From NCBI GenBank assembly GCA_002492295.1, contig DKYC01000042.1:22983-43272 (forward strand): 20,290 bases of DNA. The letters are read 5' to 3'. The DNA comes from Lachnospiraceae bacterium UBA7110. Its GTDB lineage: Bacteria; Bacillota; Clostridia; Lachnospirales; Lachnospiraceae. The notes under the pieces are model-generated. The model had not been told where the DNA came from, did no database searches, and worked only from the letters and a program-made list of their open reading frames with translations. The translations under genes were made by a program, and so were the position numbers. Every line of letters starts with the position of its first letter. The stretch's first letter is position 1. Shown here piece after piece: positions 1-7,472 of the stretch.

Positions 1-1845
1 ACCAACCTCAGCACTCGTACCGGGATTGTATACATACTCGTCCACAAAATGCCCTATTTTTTCATAATACTCCCCGCTGTGTTCAAGGAGCATTTTCACA
101 CTGTCCAAAAGCCTGTCAAGCCCGTCCACATCCACGGAGCATCCAAGCTCCTCGCGGACCAGGATATTAATCGGAACCGTATCTATTTTCTGGTACTCGG
201 GATTCATGACTTTCATCGGCGTGTTGATGAAAAGCACGGGTTTTCTCGTTGTGTACGCATACTCGTAGGAAATACTTGACCAGTCCGTAATCAGCAGATC
301 CGCCTCAAACACGGTGCTGTTTGAGGAAAAATCGGTCTGGATTTCAACATCGCCATCCTGCGCGTACCGTTCCTTGAGCTGTTCCATAAATTCCGCCCTG
401 TGGCGCACATGCTGCGGATGCGGACGTACCGTTATATAATAGCCCTGCCCCTTTAAGGAATCAAGGATTTGTTCCAGGCAGCTGTCAACAATATTTCCCT
501 CCTGCCAGGACGGCGCAATCAGGATGCGCTTTTTGTCGTGTACGGTAATCCCCCTCTTTTCATAATCCGCGCGCATCTCGTCAAGCAGGGGATAGCCGCA
601 CTCGACAATCCTTTTTTTGGGCAGTCCGTACGCCGCCTCCAGCTTTTCGACCTCCTCCTTCTGATGCTTTCCCGTACAGAACACCGTATCAAAATGGTCG
701 AGGGCGCCGGTACGGTAAGTCAGGTTAAAGCTGTCCATCTCGTGCCGCACACTTACATATTCGATATTCTTATCGATATAACTGCGTTTAATGTGGTAAT
801 TTTCAAGGTCGGGCATCGTCATCACCATCATGTCCGCCTCAAGCTTCATCATAAGCGTTATCAGCCGTTTTTCACCGATATAATACGGCTTTATCTGCGT
901 CTTTTCCTTTGCAATCTCAAAAATGACATCCTTCGGGTCACTTGTGATATAATGGATTGCCAGGTTTGTGTTGTCCAACAGGTATTCGATAAACCCTTTA
1001 TAATACTTATAAAATCCGCTGCTCTCCGAGTAAAACACAAGATGTTTATTGACGATGGAGAAAAACCGCTTATAGTCCTGCCGTTCCCGTTTTGCATCAG
1101 GGTCGTTAAAGCGCCTGCGTTTCTGTCCCCCTATGCTGCCCAGCTTTTCCAGCTCCTCCTTGCTCTTTTCCAGCGCCTCGTAATCCACGTATTTTTTCGG
1201 GTTAATCAGCCAGTTCAGGATATAAAGCTGGATAATCGCAAACACATTGCTTGCCGTCCAGTACAGCGCTACGCCTACGGACACAAACCAGCCAAGGTAG
1301 AGCGAGAGACCTACGGAAAAAGCCATCAGTCCGTATTTATTGAGTTTTGACTGTTCGGACTGCAGCACATTGCTTGCATTCTGCGCGACGCATAAAAGCC
1401 ACGCCGAAAAGCCCGCGACAACCGGCGACCAAATCAGCCCCAAACCCTCCACGCTCGGCACAAGGCTTAAGTCAACCCCCAAAAAGCCCATGTCAATCTG
1501 CGGGTTGTTCATTCCCCTTTTAATCACTTCTATCACGCACATCAGCAGGACAAGCTGGATAATCAGGGGAAAGATGGATGCCATCGGATGGTATTTTTCC
1601 CTTTTATATACCGCCGCCTGCTCCTCCGCAATCGTGTCTTTATCCCCAAAGTGTTTCACCGTAATAAAATTAATTTCCGGCTGCATTTTCACCATCTTGA
1701 TGGAATTTTTCTGCACCCAGACGGATACCGGCATCAGGACAAGCTTACTGATAAACGTAAACAGCAGAATTGCCACCCCGTAATTCCTGCATAACAGATA
1801 ACAGCCATTCATGACTGCCTCAAAGGCATTATATAAAATCTCCAT
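1..1845 (-). CDS. YidC/Oxa1 insertase domain fused to CDP-glycerol glycerophosphotransferase (TagB/TagF-like) domain, 3' end cut by window
   Basis: Reverse-strand translation gives 615 uninterrupted residues from an ATG at 1845 to the left edge, with no stop, so the C-terminus lies outside. Residues about 1-225 resemble a Gram-positive YidC core: a segment containing ILLFTFISKLVLMPV (Lys34 where many YidC proteins carry the groove Arg), then MQPEINF, a cytoplasmic YKREKYHP helix, MASIFPLIIQLVLL, and further membrane segments ending near NWLINPKK. A basic linker (about 220-260) leads to a Glyphos_transf-like domain with VRHEM (His368), VRPHP (His476) and the TDWSSISYEYA motif near 520-530, typical of enzymes moving polyol-phosphate from a CDP donor. 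It starts 18 bases after the cytidylyltransferase stop, with AGGGG about 12 bases upstream. Inference: it uses the CMP-activated compound made by that neighbour. Domain identities are fairly sure; the substrate is unknown. Confidence 0.85.
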   Translation of the reverse strand, partial: MEILYNAFEAVMNGCYLLCRNYGVAILLFTFISKLVLMPVSVWVQKNSIKMVKMQPEINFITVKHFGDKDTIAEEQAAVYKREKYHPMASIFPLIIQLVLLMCVIEVIKRGMNNPQIDMGFLGVDLSLVPSVEGLGLIWSPVVAGFSAWLLCVAQNASNVLQSEQSKLNKYGLMAFSVGLSLYLGWFVSVGVALYWTASNVFAIIQLYILNWLINPKKYVDYEALEKSKEELEKLGSIGGQKRRRFNDPDAKRERQDYKRFFSIVNKHLVFYSESSGFYKYYKGFIEYLLDNTNLAIHYITSDPKDVIFEIAKEKTQIKPYYIGEKRLITLMMKLEADMMVMTMPDLENYHIKRSYIDKNIEYVSVRHEMDSFNLTYRTGALDHFDTVFCTGKHQKEEVEKLEAAYGLPKKRIVECGYPLLDEMRADYEKRGITVHDKKRILIAPSWQEGNIVDSCLEQILDSLKGQGYYITVRPHPQHVRHRAEFMEQLKERYAQDGDVEIQTDFSSNSTVFEADLLITDWSSISYEYAYTTRKPVLFINTPMKVMNPEYQKIDTVPINILVREELGCSVDVDGLDRLLDSVKMLLEHSGEYYEKIGHFVDEYVYNPGTSAEVG

Positions 1846-1863
1846 TCTGTCTTATTTCCCCTT

Positions 1864-2574
1864 TCAGGCGTTTTTTGCCAAAGCTGCAGCGTCAATTGCG
1901 GTAAGTTCTTCTACTGTGTCAATCTCCACAATCTGACCCGCTTCCACCGGCCAGACCTTGAGCCGGAGCGTATCCAGATTTTGATCCACTACTTCGTCCC
2001 AGTATAAATTTGCGTTTTCTTCCTTTCCGTAAGCCTGCACAATTGCATCCGCCAAAACCCTGGCATCCTCTTTCTTAAAAAACGATATGCCAACCATATT
2101 ATAAGTATCCGTCCCGCCTTTTCCCACCCTGGAAATATAACCGTCCTGCAGTTCAAATACCCAGTCGTCAGAATATCCGTTCACCATCTTTCCAAAATAA
2201 CCTGAACAAGGCAGTTCCTTCCGAAAAACAGATTCATCGGAAACCAGCAAATCCGCCTCACAGATAAAGCAGTCCGCGGTTCCCAAAACATCCTTTACCG
2301 CATAAACGGAAGAAATATTGTTCCTGACAAGATAATCGGGATTTTCCACGATATGGACACTGTCATATTTGTCCGTCAGATAAGCAAACTGCTCCTTCAG
2401 GTAACCCGTTACAATATAAATATCCGACACGTTTCTTCCACGCAGTCCTTCTATTACCGTTTCAATCAGCGGTTTTCCAAACACTTTCACCAAGGGCTTT
2501 GGTCTTTTCTCCGTCAGCGGGCGCATTCTTGTCCCAAGCCCTGCCGCCATGATAATTCCAATTTCTTTCCTCAT
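1864..2574 (-). CDS. LicC/PntC-like CTP:phosphocholine or phosphonate cytidylyltransferase
   Basis: A 236-residue soluble nucleotidyltransferase. Residues 9-28 carry the pyrophosphorylase signature AAGLGTRMRPLTEKRPKPL (GxGTR plus Lys27); EAD at 106-108 supplies a metal acid; YWDEVV (191-196) and VEIDT (216-220) match the C-terminal pattern of LicC-type enzymes, as do NPDYLVRNNISSVYAVK and NMVGISFF. LicC makes CDP-choline; the close relative PntC activates 2-aminoethylphosphonate to its CMP derivative. Being 34 bases downstream of a phosphoenolpyruvate mutase gene, and with no choline kinase or uptake gene visible, a phosphonate substrate is favoured, by inference. I chose ATG 2574 because AAGGG lies just upstream and the Rossmann strand begins at once; an upstream ATG at 2595 is possible. 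It could still be a phosphocholine or other small-alcohol cytidylyltransferase. Confidence 0.85.
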   Translation of the reverse strand: MRKEIGIIMAAGLGTRMRPLTEKRPKPLVKVFGKPLIETVIEGLRGRNVSDIYIVTGYLKEQFAYLTDKYDSVHIVENPDYLVRNNISSVYAVKDVLGTADCFICEADLLVSDESVFRKELPCSGYFGKMVNGYSDDWVFELQDGYISRVGKGGTDTYNMVGISFFKKEDARVLADAIVQAYGKEENANLYWDEVVDQNLDTLRLKVWPVEAGQIVEIDTVEELTAIDAAALAKNA

Positions 2575-2608
2575 TGTTTTTCCCTTTTTCCACATGCGTA
2601 CATCAATC

Positions 2609-3904
2609 TTACATATCATCAATCAGTGTGATAATCTCCTTAAACGGCATCAGTTTGGAATCAACTTCCAATGCCCTGTGATTCTTCAGGATTTCCACTG
2701 CTGTACTTTGCATCGCCGGAAATGCACTTCTTGTAAGCTGGTTTGCATAAATAACAATTTTTACGCCATGTGCGGCAAGCTCCGCCTCCGTAACGCTGTT
2801 AAACGAAGTGGGCACGACAACAATCGGCGTATCGCTGTCCTGTTTCCGGAAAGCATCACAAAAAGCAAAAATTTCATCCGGTGATTTCTTCCTGGAATGA
2901 ATCATGATGGCATCCGCCCCTGCCTCGACATATGCAAACGCACGTTTCAGCGCATCCTCCTGTCCCTTCTCCAAAATCAGGCTCTCAATGCGCGCAATAA
3001 TCATAAATTCCTCCGTCCGCTGCGCATTCTTTCCTGCGCGGATTTTATTGCAGAAATTCTCGATGGAATCCTGTGTCTGCTTCACCTCTGTCCCAAACAG
3101 GGAGTTTTTCTTTAATCCGGTCTTATCCTCTATAATGACCGCCGATACCCCCATACGCTCCAAAGTACGCACATTGTACACGAAATGCTCAATCAGTCCG
3201 CCCGTATCCCCATCCAAAATAATCGGTTTTGTCGTGACTTCCATGACATCGTCAATCGTTCGCATTCTCGACGACATGTCCACCAGTTCAATATCAGGCT
3301 TTCCTTTTGCCGTCGAATCGCAAAGACTTGAAAGCCACATTGCGTCAAACTGGTTCAATTCCCCCTGATGCTCCACAATCGTTTTTTCCGCAATCAGACC
3401 TGTCAGTCCGCTGTGGACTTCGATTGTCTTGACAACCGGACAGATTTTTAAAAGCTGGCGCAGACGTTTTCTCCTGTACTCCGGCATTGCAAGCTTTTCC
3501 TTGATGTTCGCATCAATCTTTTTTACGTTTTCATTATACGTGTAGCCAACCTCAATCAGTTCTCCGTTATACTTTGCAAGATTGTTAAGCACATTCTCGC
3601 GGATTGCACGCTCTGGTCCCGTACACCAGTTATCGCCGTGAATCACATAATCCGGCTTTATCTGCGCTATGATATCGTCATACATAATCTGATCCTGAAT
3701 CACAACATGATCCGCAAGCCCGGTGTCCTCCACAATCTTCTTTCGTTCCTCGATTGTGATAGTGGGATACCGGTTAAATTTAATCATTGCCGCATCGCTT
3801 AAGATTCCTACGGTCACTTCACCGTACTTTTTTGCCTCATGCAAAATATTCAGATGCCCTTCATGTATTACATCCGTGCAAAAACAAGTGTATACTTTTT
3901 TCAT
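2609..3904 (-). CDS. Phosphoenolpyruvate mutase with N-terminal cytidylyltransferase-like domain
   Basis: A 431-residue two-domain protein. Residues 1 to about 135 form a cytidylyltransferase-like fold with the HxGH motif (HEGH, 14-17) and HGDNWCTG (89-96), but the family's usual RTxGISTT signature is not seen; 119-131 reads VGYTYNENVKKID instead. Residues about 150-431 are an isocitrate-lyase/PEP-mutase barrel with metal-site DGDTGG (231-236), RIES (305-308) and the diagnostic mutase loop EDKTGLKKNSLF (259-270), which separates C-P bond-forming PEP mutases from C-C lyases. The enzyme converts phosphoenolpyruvate to phosphonopyruvate, the first step of nearly all phosphonate biosynthesis. ATG 3904 is preceded by AAAGGG. 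A candidate promoter lies about 120 bases upstream, and the gene heads a three-gene unit with the cytidylyltransferase and the YidC-TagF fusion. The mutase call is very secure; the role of the N-terminal domain is unknown. Confidence 0.93.
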   Translation of the reverse strand: MKKVYTCFCTDVIHEGHLNILHEAKKYGEVTVGILSDAAMIKFNRYPTITIEERKKIVEDTGLADHVVIQDQIMYDDIIAQIKPDYVIHGDNWCTGPERAIRENVLNNLAKYNGELIEVGYTYNENVKKIDANIKEKLAMPEYRRKRLRQLLKICPVVKTIEVHSGLTGLIAEKTIVEHQGELNQFDAMWLSSLCDSTAKGKPDIELVDMSSRMRTIDDVMEVTTKPIILDGDTGGLIEHFVYNVRTLERMGVSAVIIEDKTGLKKNSLFGTEVKQTQDSIENFCNKIRAGKNAQRTEEFMIIARIESLILEKGQEDALKRAFAYVEAGADAIMIHSRKKSPDEIFAFCDAFRKQDSDTPIVVVPTSFNSVTEAELAAHGVKIVIYANQLTRSAFPAMQSTAVEILKNHRALEVDSKLMPFKEIITLIDDM

Positions 3905-4063
3905 TCCAAACCCATCCCTTTCTATAATCCGCTTTGATTTACCACGGCAAAATCCTTCAAAATACCCATATTTTCTTTTTCCATAGCCAAAAAACCGGAA
4001 ATTTTTGGAAATTCAGACTAAGTGTAGCACAATCCAAACGGGGATACAAGCAGTACGGAAAAA
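3905..4063 (-). other. Intergenic leader before the phosphonate genes
   Basis: These 159 bases separate the stop of the copy C transferase from the mutase start. They hold a candidate promoter close to the upstream stop and then a predicted leader of about 110 bases. The leader has only a weak A/T-rich inverted repeat (3987-4008) and AAAGGG before the start. I see no intrinsic terminator for the upstream genes, so read-through from the glycan operon is likely. Confidence 0.5.
4021..4049 (-). promoter_or_regulatory. Candidate extended -10 sigma-A promoter for the phosphonate operon
   Basis: On the minus strand a TTGTAT hexamer (4044-4049) is followed by exactly 17 bases and a TACACT hexamer (4021-4026), preceded by TG plus one base, the extended -10 pattern. 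The -35 matches consensus at three of six positions and the -10 at four of six. It sits 15 bases after the upstream stop codon and points at the mutase gene. Initiation would be near 4014, giving a leader of about 110 bases. This is a prediction from spacing and motif only. Confidence 0.5.
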
Positions 4064-6163
4064 TTATTGAACAATAACCCAGTCCTCCATGTTTCTTACA
4101 TTGCCGCATATGTGGTAGCGTATAAATAAGTCCCCGCTGAATTTCACCCTGATAAATTCCCTGATTCTGTTTTCATCCGCTCCTATTTCGTCGAAAGACC
4201 TTCCAAATTTTCTGTATTCTCCCCCCATGGCTTTCACAACAGTTGCTGCGAATTCTTCATGGGATACCGGCGCCCCTGAGACAGTCATTGCTTCCTTTCC
4301 GGTCACCTTGCTTTGTTTCACAAACAGGATTGGATTTGAGGTGTGGTCTTTAAATCCAAACTCCAACCCTTTATCATTATCCACATATAAATTCTGCCCA
4401 TGATCTGCCGTAATTATGATTGTCGCGTTATCATACACTCCCAGCTGTTTCATCTGTTCAATATACTCATATACAATCTTCAGGCTCCCCTTCGCCTGTG
4501 ACAGCCAGTTCTCATGTGTACGCGCGACATCGCCTTTTAACCCCTCGCAGTTTTCATTCATATCCAAAGGCAGATGTGCCCCTTTGAAATGCAAAAAGCG
4601 AAAAGCCCCCTTATAGTCTTTTTTATCTTCCGCCCTTAACTTTTTCTGGATCAGATCGTTATAAATCCAGGTATCTGTCGTCGTTATATACTCGTTTTCC
4701 TCAATGGACAATGCCGCTATATCATCCGTGGAATAAGAGAACATGTCTTTAAGCACAAACGGCATGTTCTTATATTTTGCACATTTTAACATGACACCAA
4801 TGCTATAGGCCAGTCGGCACTTTCTCTCAACCTCGGAATAGTTGAGTACAATATCCTTAAATGACTGATTCGCAAGCTGATATTCCGTATAAATCCCAAT
4901 ATCATACCCTAATCTGTCAATTTCATATAACAGGCTCTGATTGGTATATGCGTTCGCGCACCATTCCTCCAGCGTATCCTCATTGTTGTATTTTACGCTG
5001 GAAAGCAGATATGGCACAGACAATGTCGTGTACGCATAACAGCTTGTCGTGTTTTTATAATCCGTAAAATCCTTTAACGGCTCCAAAAAGGCAGGGTCTT
5101 CCTCCTCAATCCATTCTAAAATCTGTCCGTCAAACCAGTCAAGGACAAACACAATCACATTGTTTTCATCGTCTACCTCTAACATCCCCTCCGTTGTCAG
5201 CAGATATTCGTCTTTCTTTGAAAAATCCGTCGTAATGCCCATATATATTAACGACACCGCCTGTATCAGACAGATATAGGCGCAGACAATGCCATACAGC
5301 TTCACTGCCTTTTGATTGCGTACCCAAAGCAAAATTCCGGCGCAGGCAGCAAACAGCCATATCACACCATTGATGAAAACTGCTGTTGTACTCCATGTCT
5401 GCACTGCCCCCTCCATGGTATCAAGATGCCCATTCAGAAAAACTCCCTGCACGTATTCCACAAGGGTAAGAATACAGACAACCGTCCAAAACAGCTGATA
5501 CTGCTTTTTCATTAGAAAAATATGGGAACATACTGTATACAGTACAATATAAAGAAATCCTGAAAATATCACACATAGCATCAGATTCGCAAACGATACC
5601 GGGAAATCCGTTACATTATTCAGATACAGTTCCCCTGTAGAAAACACAAGATTTGTCATCACCCAGGATGTAATGGCAGTTATGGAGAGAATTGCATCCT
5701 TCCTTTTCAGTTTTGCGCTAAACACCATTTCCCCATTTCGGTAACAGAATACAAATGCCAGCAGACCGGCACAAAACAGCAGAAAACAATAGCATCTGTT
5801 TGTAACCTTTCCAAAAAATAATAATGCAATCCCAAAAAGGAAAAAGAAATATGCGTCCACGGCATATATCAGTCTGACTGCTTTTGCTTTAAACCCTTTC
5901 ATCACAATAAAAGGAAAGATAATACTGACTCCAATCAATACCGGGGCATAATGAATAAAAGTAGCAGGCAGCATATCCGCAAAGCTCTCAAAAACAGACA
6001 GCTTTCCATCATGTATCATTATTTTCACGGCACTCAGTATTCCTGCATAAATACTTACATAAAATGCAAGGACTTTTCCACCCCGGTATGATTTCCTGCT
6101 TATACAATAGGATATCAATCCGGGTATTATACATAAAACAGCTACACCAAGATAATTCTGCAT
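4064..6163 (-). CDS. Polytopic alkaline-phosphatase-superfamily (sulfatase-like) transferase, copy C; GacH-like architecture
   Basis: A 699-residue protein with roughly ten hydrophobic segments in the first 310 residues, followed by an extracytoplasmic sulfatase-fold domain. Active-site elements are FVLDWFD (metal Asp342), the AYTTLSVP stretch with Thr379 conserved in all three local copies as the probable nucleophile, KGAH (His530) and ITADHGQN (Asp587, His588). This layout matches GacH/SccH, which transfer glycerol phosphate from phosphatidylglycerol to polysaccharide. Hence a phospho-substituent transferase is more likely than a sulfatase, though the donor is not proven. Copies A and C are closer to each other than to B. 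The ATG at 6163 follows AAGGAG with 7-base spacing, one base after the flippase stop, so the two genes are probably translationally coupled. It is the last gene before the phosphonate promoter. Confidence 0.85.
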   Translation of the reverse strand: MQNYLGVAVLCIIPGLISYCISRKSYRGGKVLAFYVSIYAGILSAVKIMIHDGKLSVFESFADMLPATFIHYAPVLIGVSIIFPFIVMKGFKAKAVRLIYAVDAYFFFLFGIALLFFGKVTNRCYCFLLFCAGLLAFVFCYRNGEMVFSAKLKRKDAILSITAITSWVMTNLVFSTGELYLNNVTDFPVSFANLMLCVIFSGFLYIVLYTVCSHIFLMKKQYQLFWTVVCILTLVEYVQGVFLNGHLDTMEGAVQTWSTTAVFINGVIWLFAACAGILLWVRNQKAVKLYGIVCAYICLIQAVSLIYMGITTDFSKKDEYLLTTEGMLEVDDENNVIVFVLDWFDGQILEWIEEEDPAFLEPLKDFTDYKNTTSCYAYTTLSVPYLLSSVKYNNEDTLEEWCANAYTNQSLLYEIDRLGYDIGIYTEYQLANQSFKDIVLNYSEVERKCRLAYSIGVMLKCAKYKNMPFVLKDMFSYSTDDIAALSIEENEYITTTDTWIYNDLIQKKLRAEDKKDYKGAFRFLHFKGAHLPLDMNENCEGLKGDVARTHENWLSQAKGSLKIVYEYIEQMKQLGVYDNATIIITADHGQNLYVDNDKGLEFGFKDHTSNPILFVKQSKVTGKEAMTVSGAPVSHEEFAATVVKAMGGEYRKFGRSFDEIGADENRIREFIRVKFSGDLFIRYHICGNVRNMEDWVIVQ

Positions 6164-6164
6164 C

Positions 6165-7472
6165 TCACTTCTCCTTTATCATACCCATGCGCTCCCTGTC
6201 CAGCCTGCGAAAAATTGCCATTGTATATAGGATTATAAATAAATCATACGGCATCATGGAAATGCATGTGGCAACCGCTGCCCCAACAGCGCCCCATTTA
6301 GGAATTAACAGTCCGTTCAGCAGCACATTAAACAGCATCGAAGCCAAAAATACAACTGACCTTATCTTTACTTTTCCCTGGTAATCCAAAAAAATCGAGA
6401 AAAACGAATTAACCACATATATGAAAAAATAAACGGATAAGTACTTTATTATTGTTCCGGCTGCTGCATTTTTATACAGTATTATAATTGCAAAAGGTCC
6501 CACAAGAAATAATCCTGCCGTTATGAAAACCGCAACCGCCATATTAAGTTTTAACAGCTTTTTAAAGAGCTTTTTTTTCTGATCCAGATTGCCTGCGCCG
6601 ATATATGCCAATGCCGCCATCGTTGCCATACAAATCGCGTAATTCACATGCGTTGACTTACTTACAAGATTCTTCGCGATGGAATACGCTCCGACATCTT
6701 CCGCCGTGCTCAAAGCCCCTATCATAAAAGTATCAATCTCGGCAAACACAAGTGTCCCGCAGGATGTAATCAAAAAAGGAAGCGCGTCACTTAATATCTC
6801 ATTCCGCATTTCCTTTCTTTCATTCGAAAACCTGTCTTTTGACGCCTGCTTTTTCCGCAAAAAACATACCCCTAGAACAGATACAAGCCCAAGCGCGGTA
6901 ATATACCCTGCCTCAAGCGCATACACGTTTCCAAAAATCGCCAACAGTCCGATTCCAAACACAAAGAATCCGCCAAATTCCAACAACCCGGTATAAAAAA
7001 CATACTCAAATTTCTGCATTCCGATATAGACTGCTTTATAAAATTCCGAAAAGGAATTCATCAGACATAAAACAGCCCCCATGATAAACATTCCCTTTAA
7101 GTGGGGATATTTCTGCGGGTATCCCAAAACGGGCGCAAAAAAACACCCTGCTATGAGTATTAAAGCAAATATTATAAGGCTTACCGTAATTCTTAATCTA
7201 AAACCGGCAAATATATAGGCAGACTGTTTATCCGTATTCTCTGTTTCCCTTGCGACTTTTATTCTGGTGGAATGATTGATGCCGAAGCTAATCGCCAAAA
7301 ACACCATCGTTGCAATCGCATAAAAAAAACACCACTCCCCATACGTCTTCTCATCCAAAAGATTGGCTGCCATAATATCCGTTGCAAAATACAATACTGC
7401 CTCGCTTGCTTTTGTCAAAAGATTCAAAACTGTATTTTTGCCTAATTTACTTTTCCTTAAACTCTTTTTCAT
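6165..7472 (-). CDS. Wzx-like polysaccharide/oligosaccharide flippase
   Basis: A 435-residue, almost entirely hydrophobic protein with about 12-14 membrane segments. A basic N-terminus (MKKSLRKSKLGKNTVLNLL) is followed by the pattern of polysaccharide-export MOP-superfamily proteins: an early helix with ATDIMAANLLDEKTYGEW, then AISFGINHSTRIKVARE. It should move an undecaprenyl-linked glycan unit across the membrane. I chose the ATG at 7472, since the open frame upstream to 7529 only covers the tail of the GT2 gene; the chosen start overlaps that gene by 26 bases, with a GTGAGAAG stretch as a weak ribosome site, implying coupled translation. No polymerase or chain-length regulator is seen beside it, so a Wzy-type pathway is not established. 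Function by family is solid; the substrate is unknown. Confidence 0.88.
   Translation of the reverse strand: MKKSLRKSKLGKNTVLNLLTKASEAVLYFATDIMAANLLDEKTYGEWCFFYAIATMVFLAISFGINHSTRIKVARETENTDKQSAYIFAGFRLRITVSLIIFALILIAGCFFAPVLGYPQKYPHLKGMFIMGAVLCLMNSFSEFYKAVYIGMQKFEYVFYTGLLEFGGFFVFGIGLLAIFGNVYALEAGYITALGLVSVLGVCFLRKKQASKDRFSNERKEMRNEILSDALPFLITSCGTLVFAEIDTFMIGALSTAEDVGAYSIAKNLVSKSTHVNYAICMATMAALAYIGAGNLDQKKKLFKKLLKLNMAVAVFITAGLFLVGPFAIIILYKNAAAGTIIKYLSVYFFIYVVNSFFSIFLDYQGKVKIRSVVFLASMLFNVLLNGLLIPKWGAVGAAVATCISMMPYDLFIILYTMAIFRRLDRERMGMIKEK

Noticed and set aside
469..1350. Long plus-strand open frame of 293 codons and smaller ones on the same strand
   Set aside because: It lies wholly opposite the YidC-TagF fusion, whose minus-strand translation has clear domain motifs; the plus-strand product has histidine-rich, low-complexity character, no recognisable motif and no ribosome site.
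2353..3986. Several plus-strand open frames opposite the cytidylyltransferase and mutase genes
   Set aside because: They are antisense shadows of two genes with unmistakable catalytic motifs; no family resemblance.
3987..4008. Inverted repeat CCAAAAA...TTTTTGG as a terminator or attenuator
   Set aside because: Seven base pairs with only two G-C pairs and no U-tract after it on the minus strand; too weak to call.
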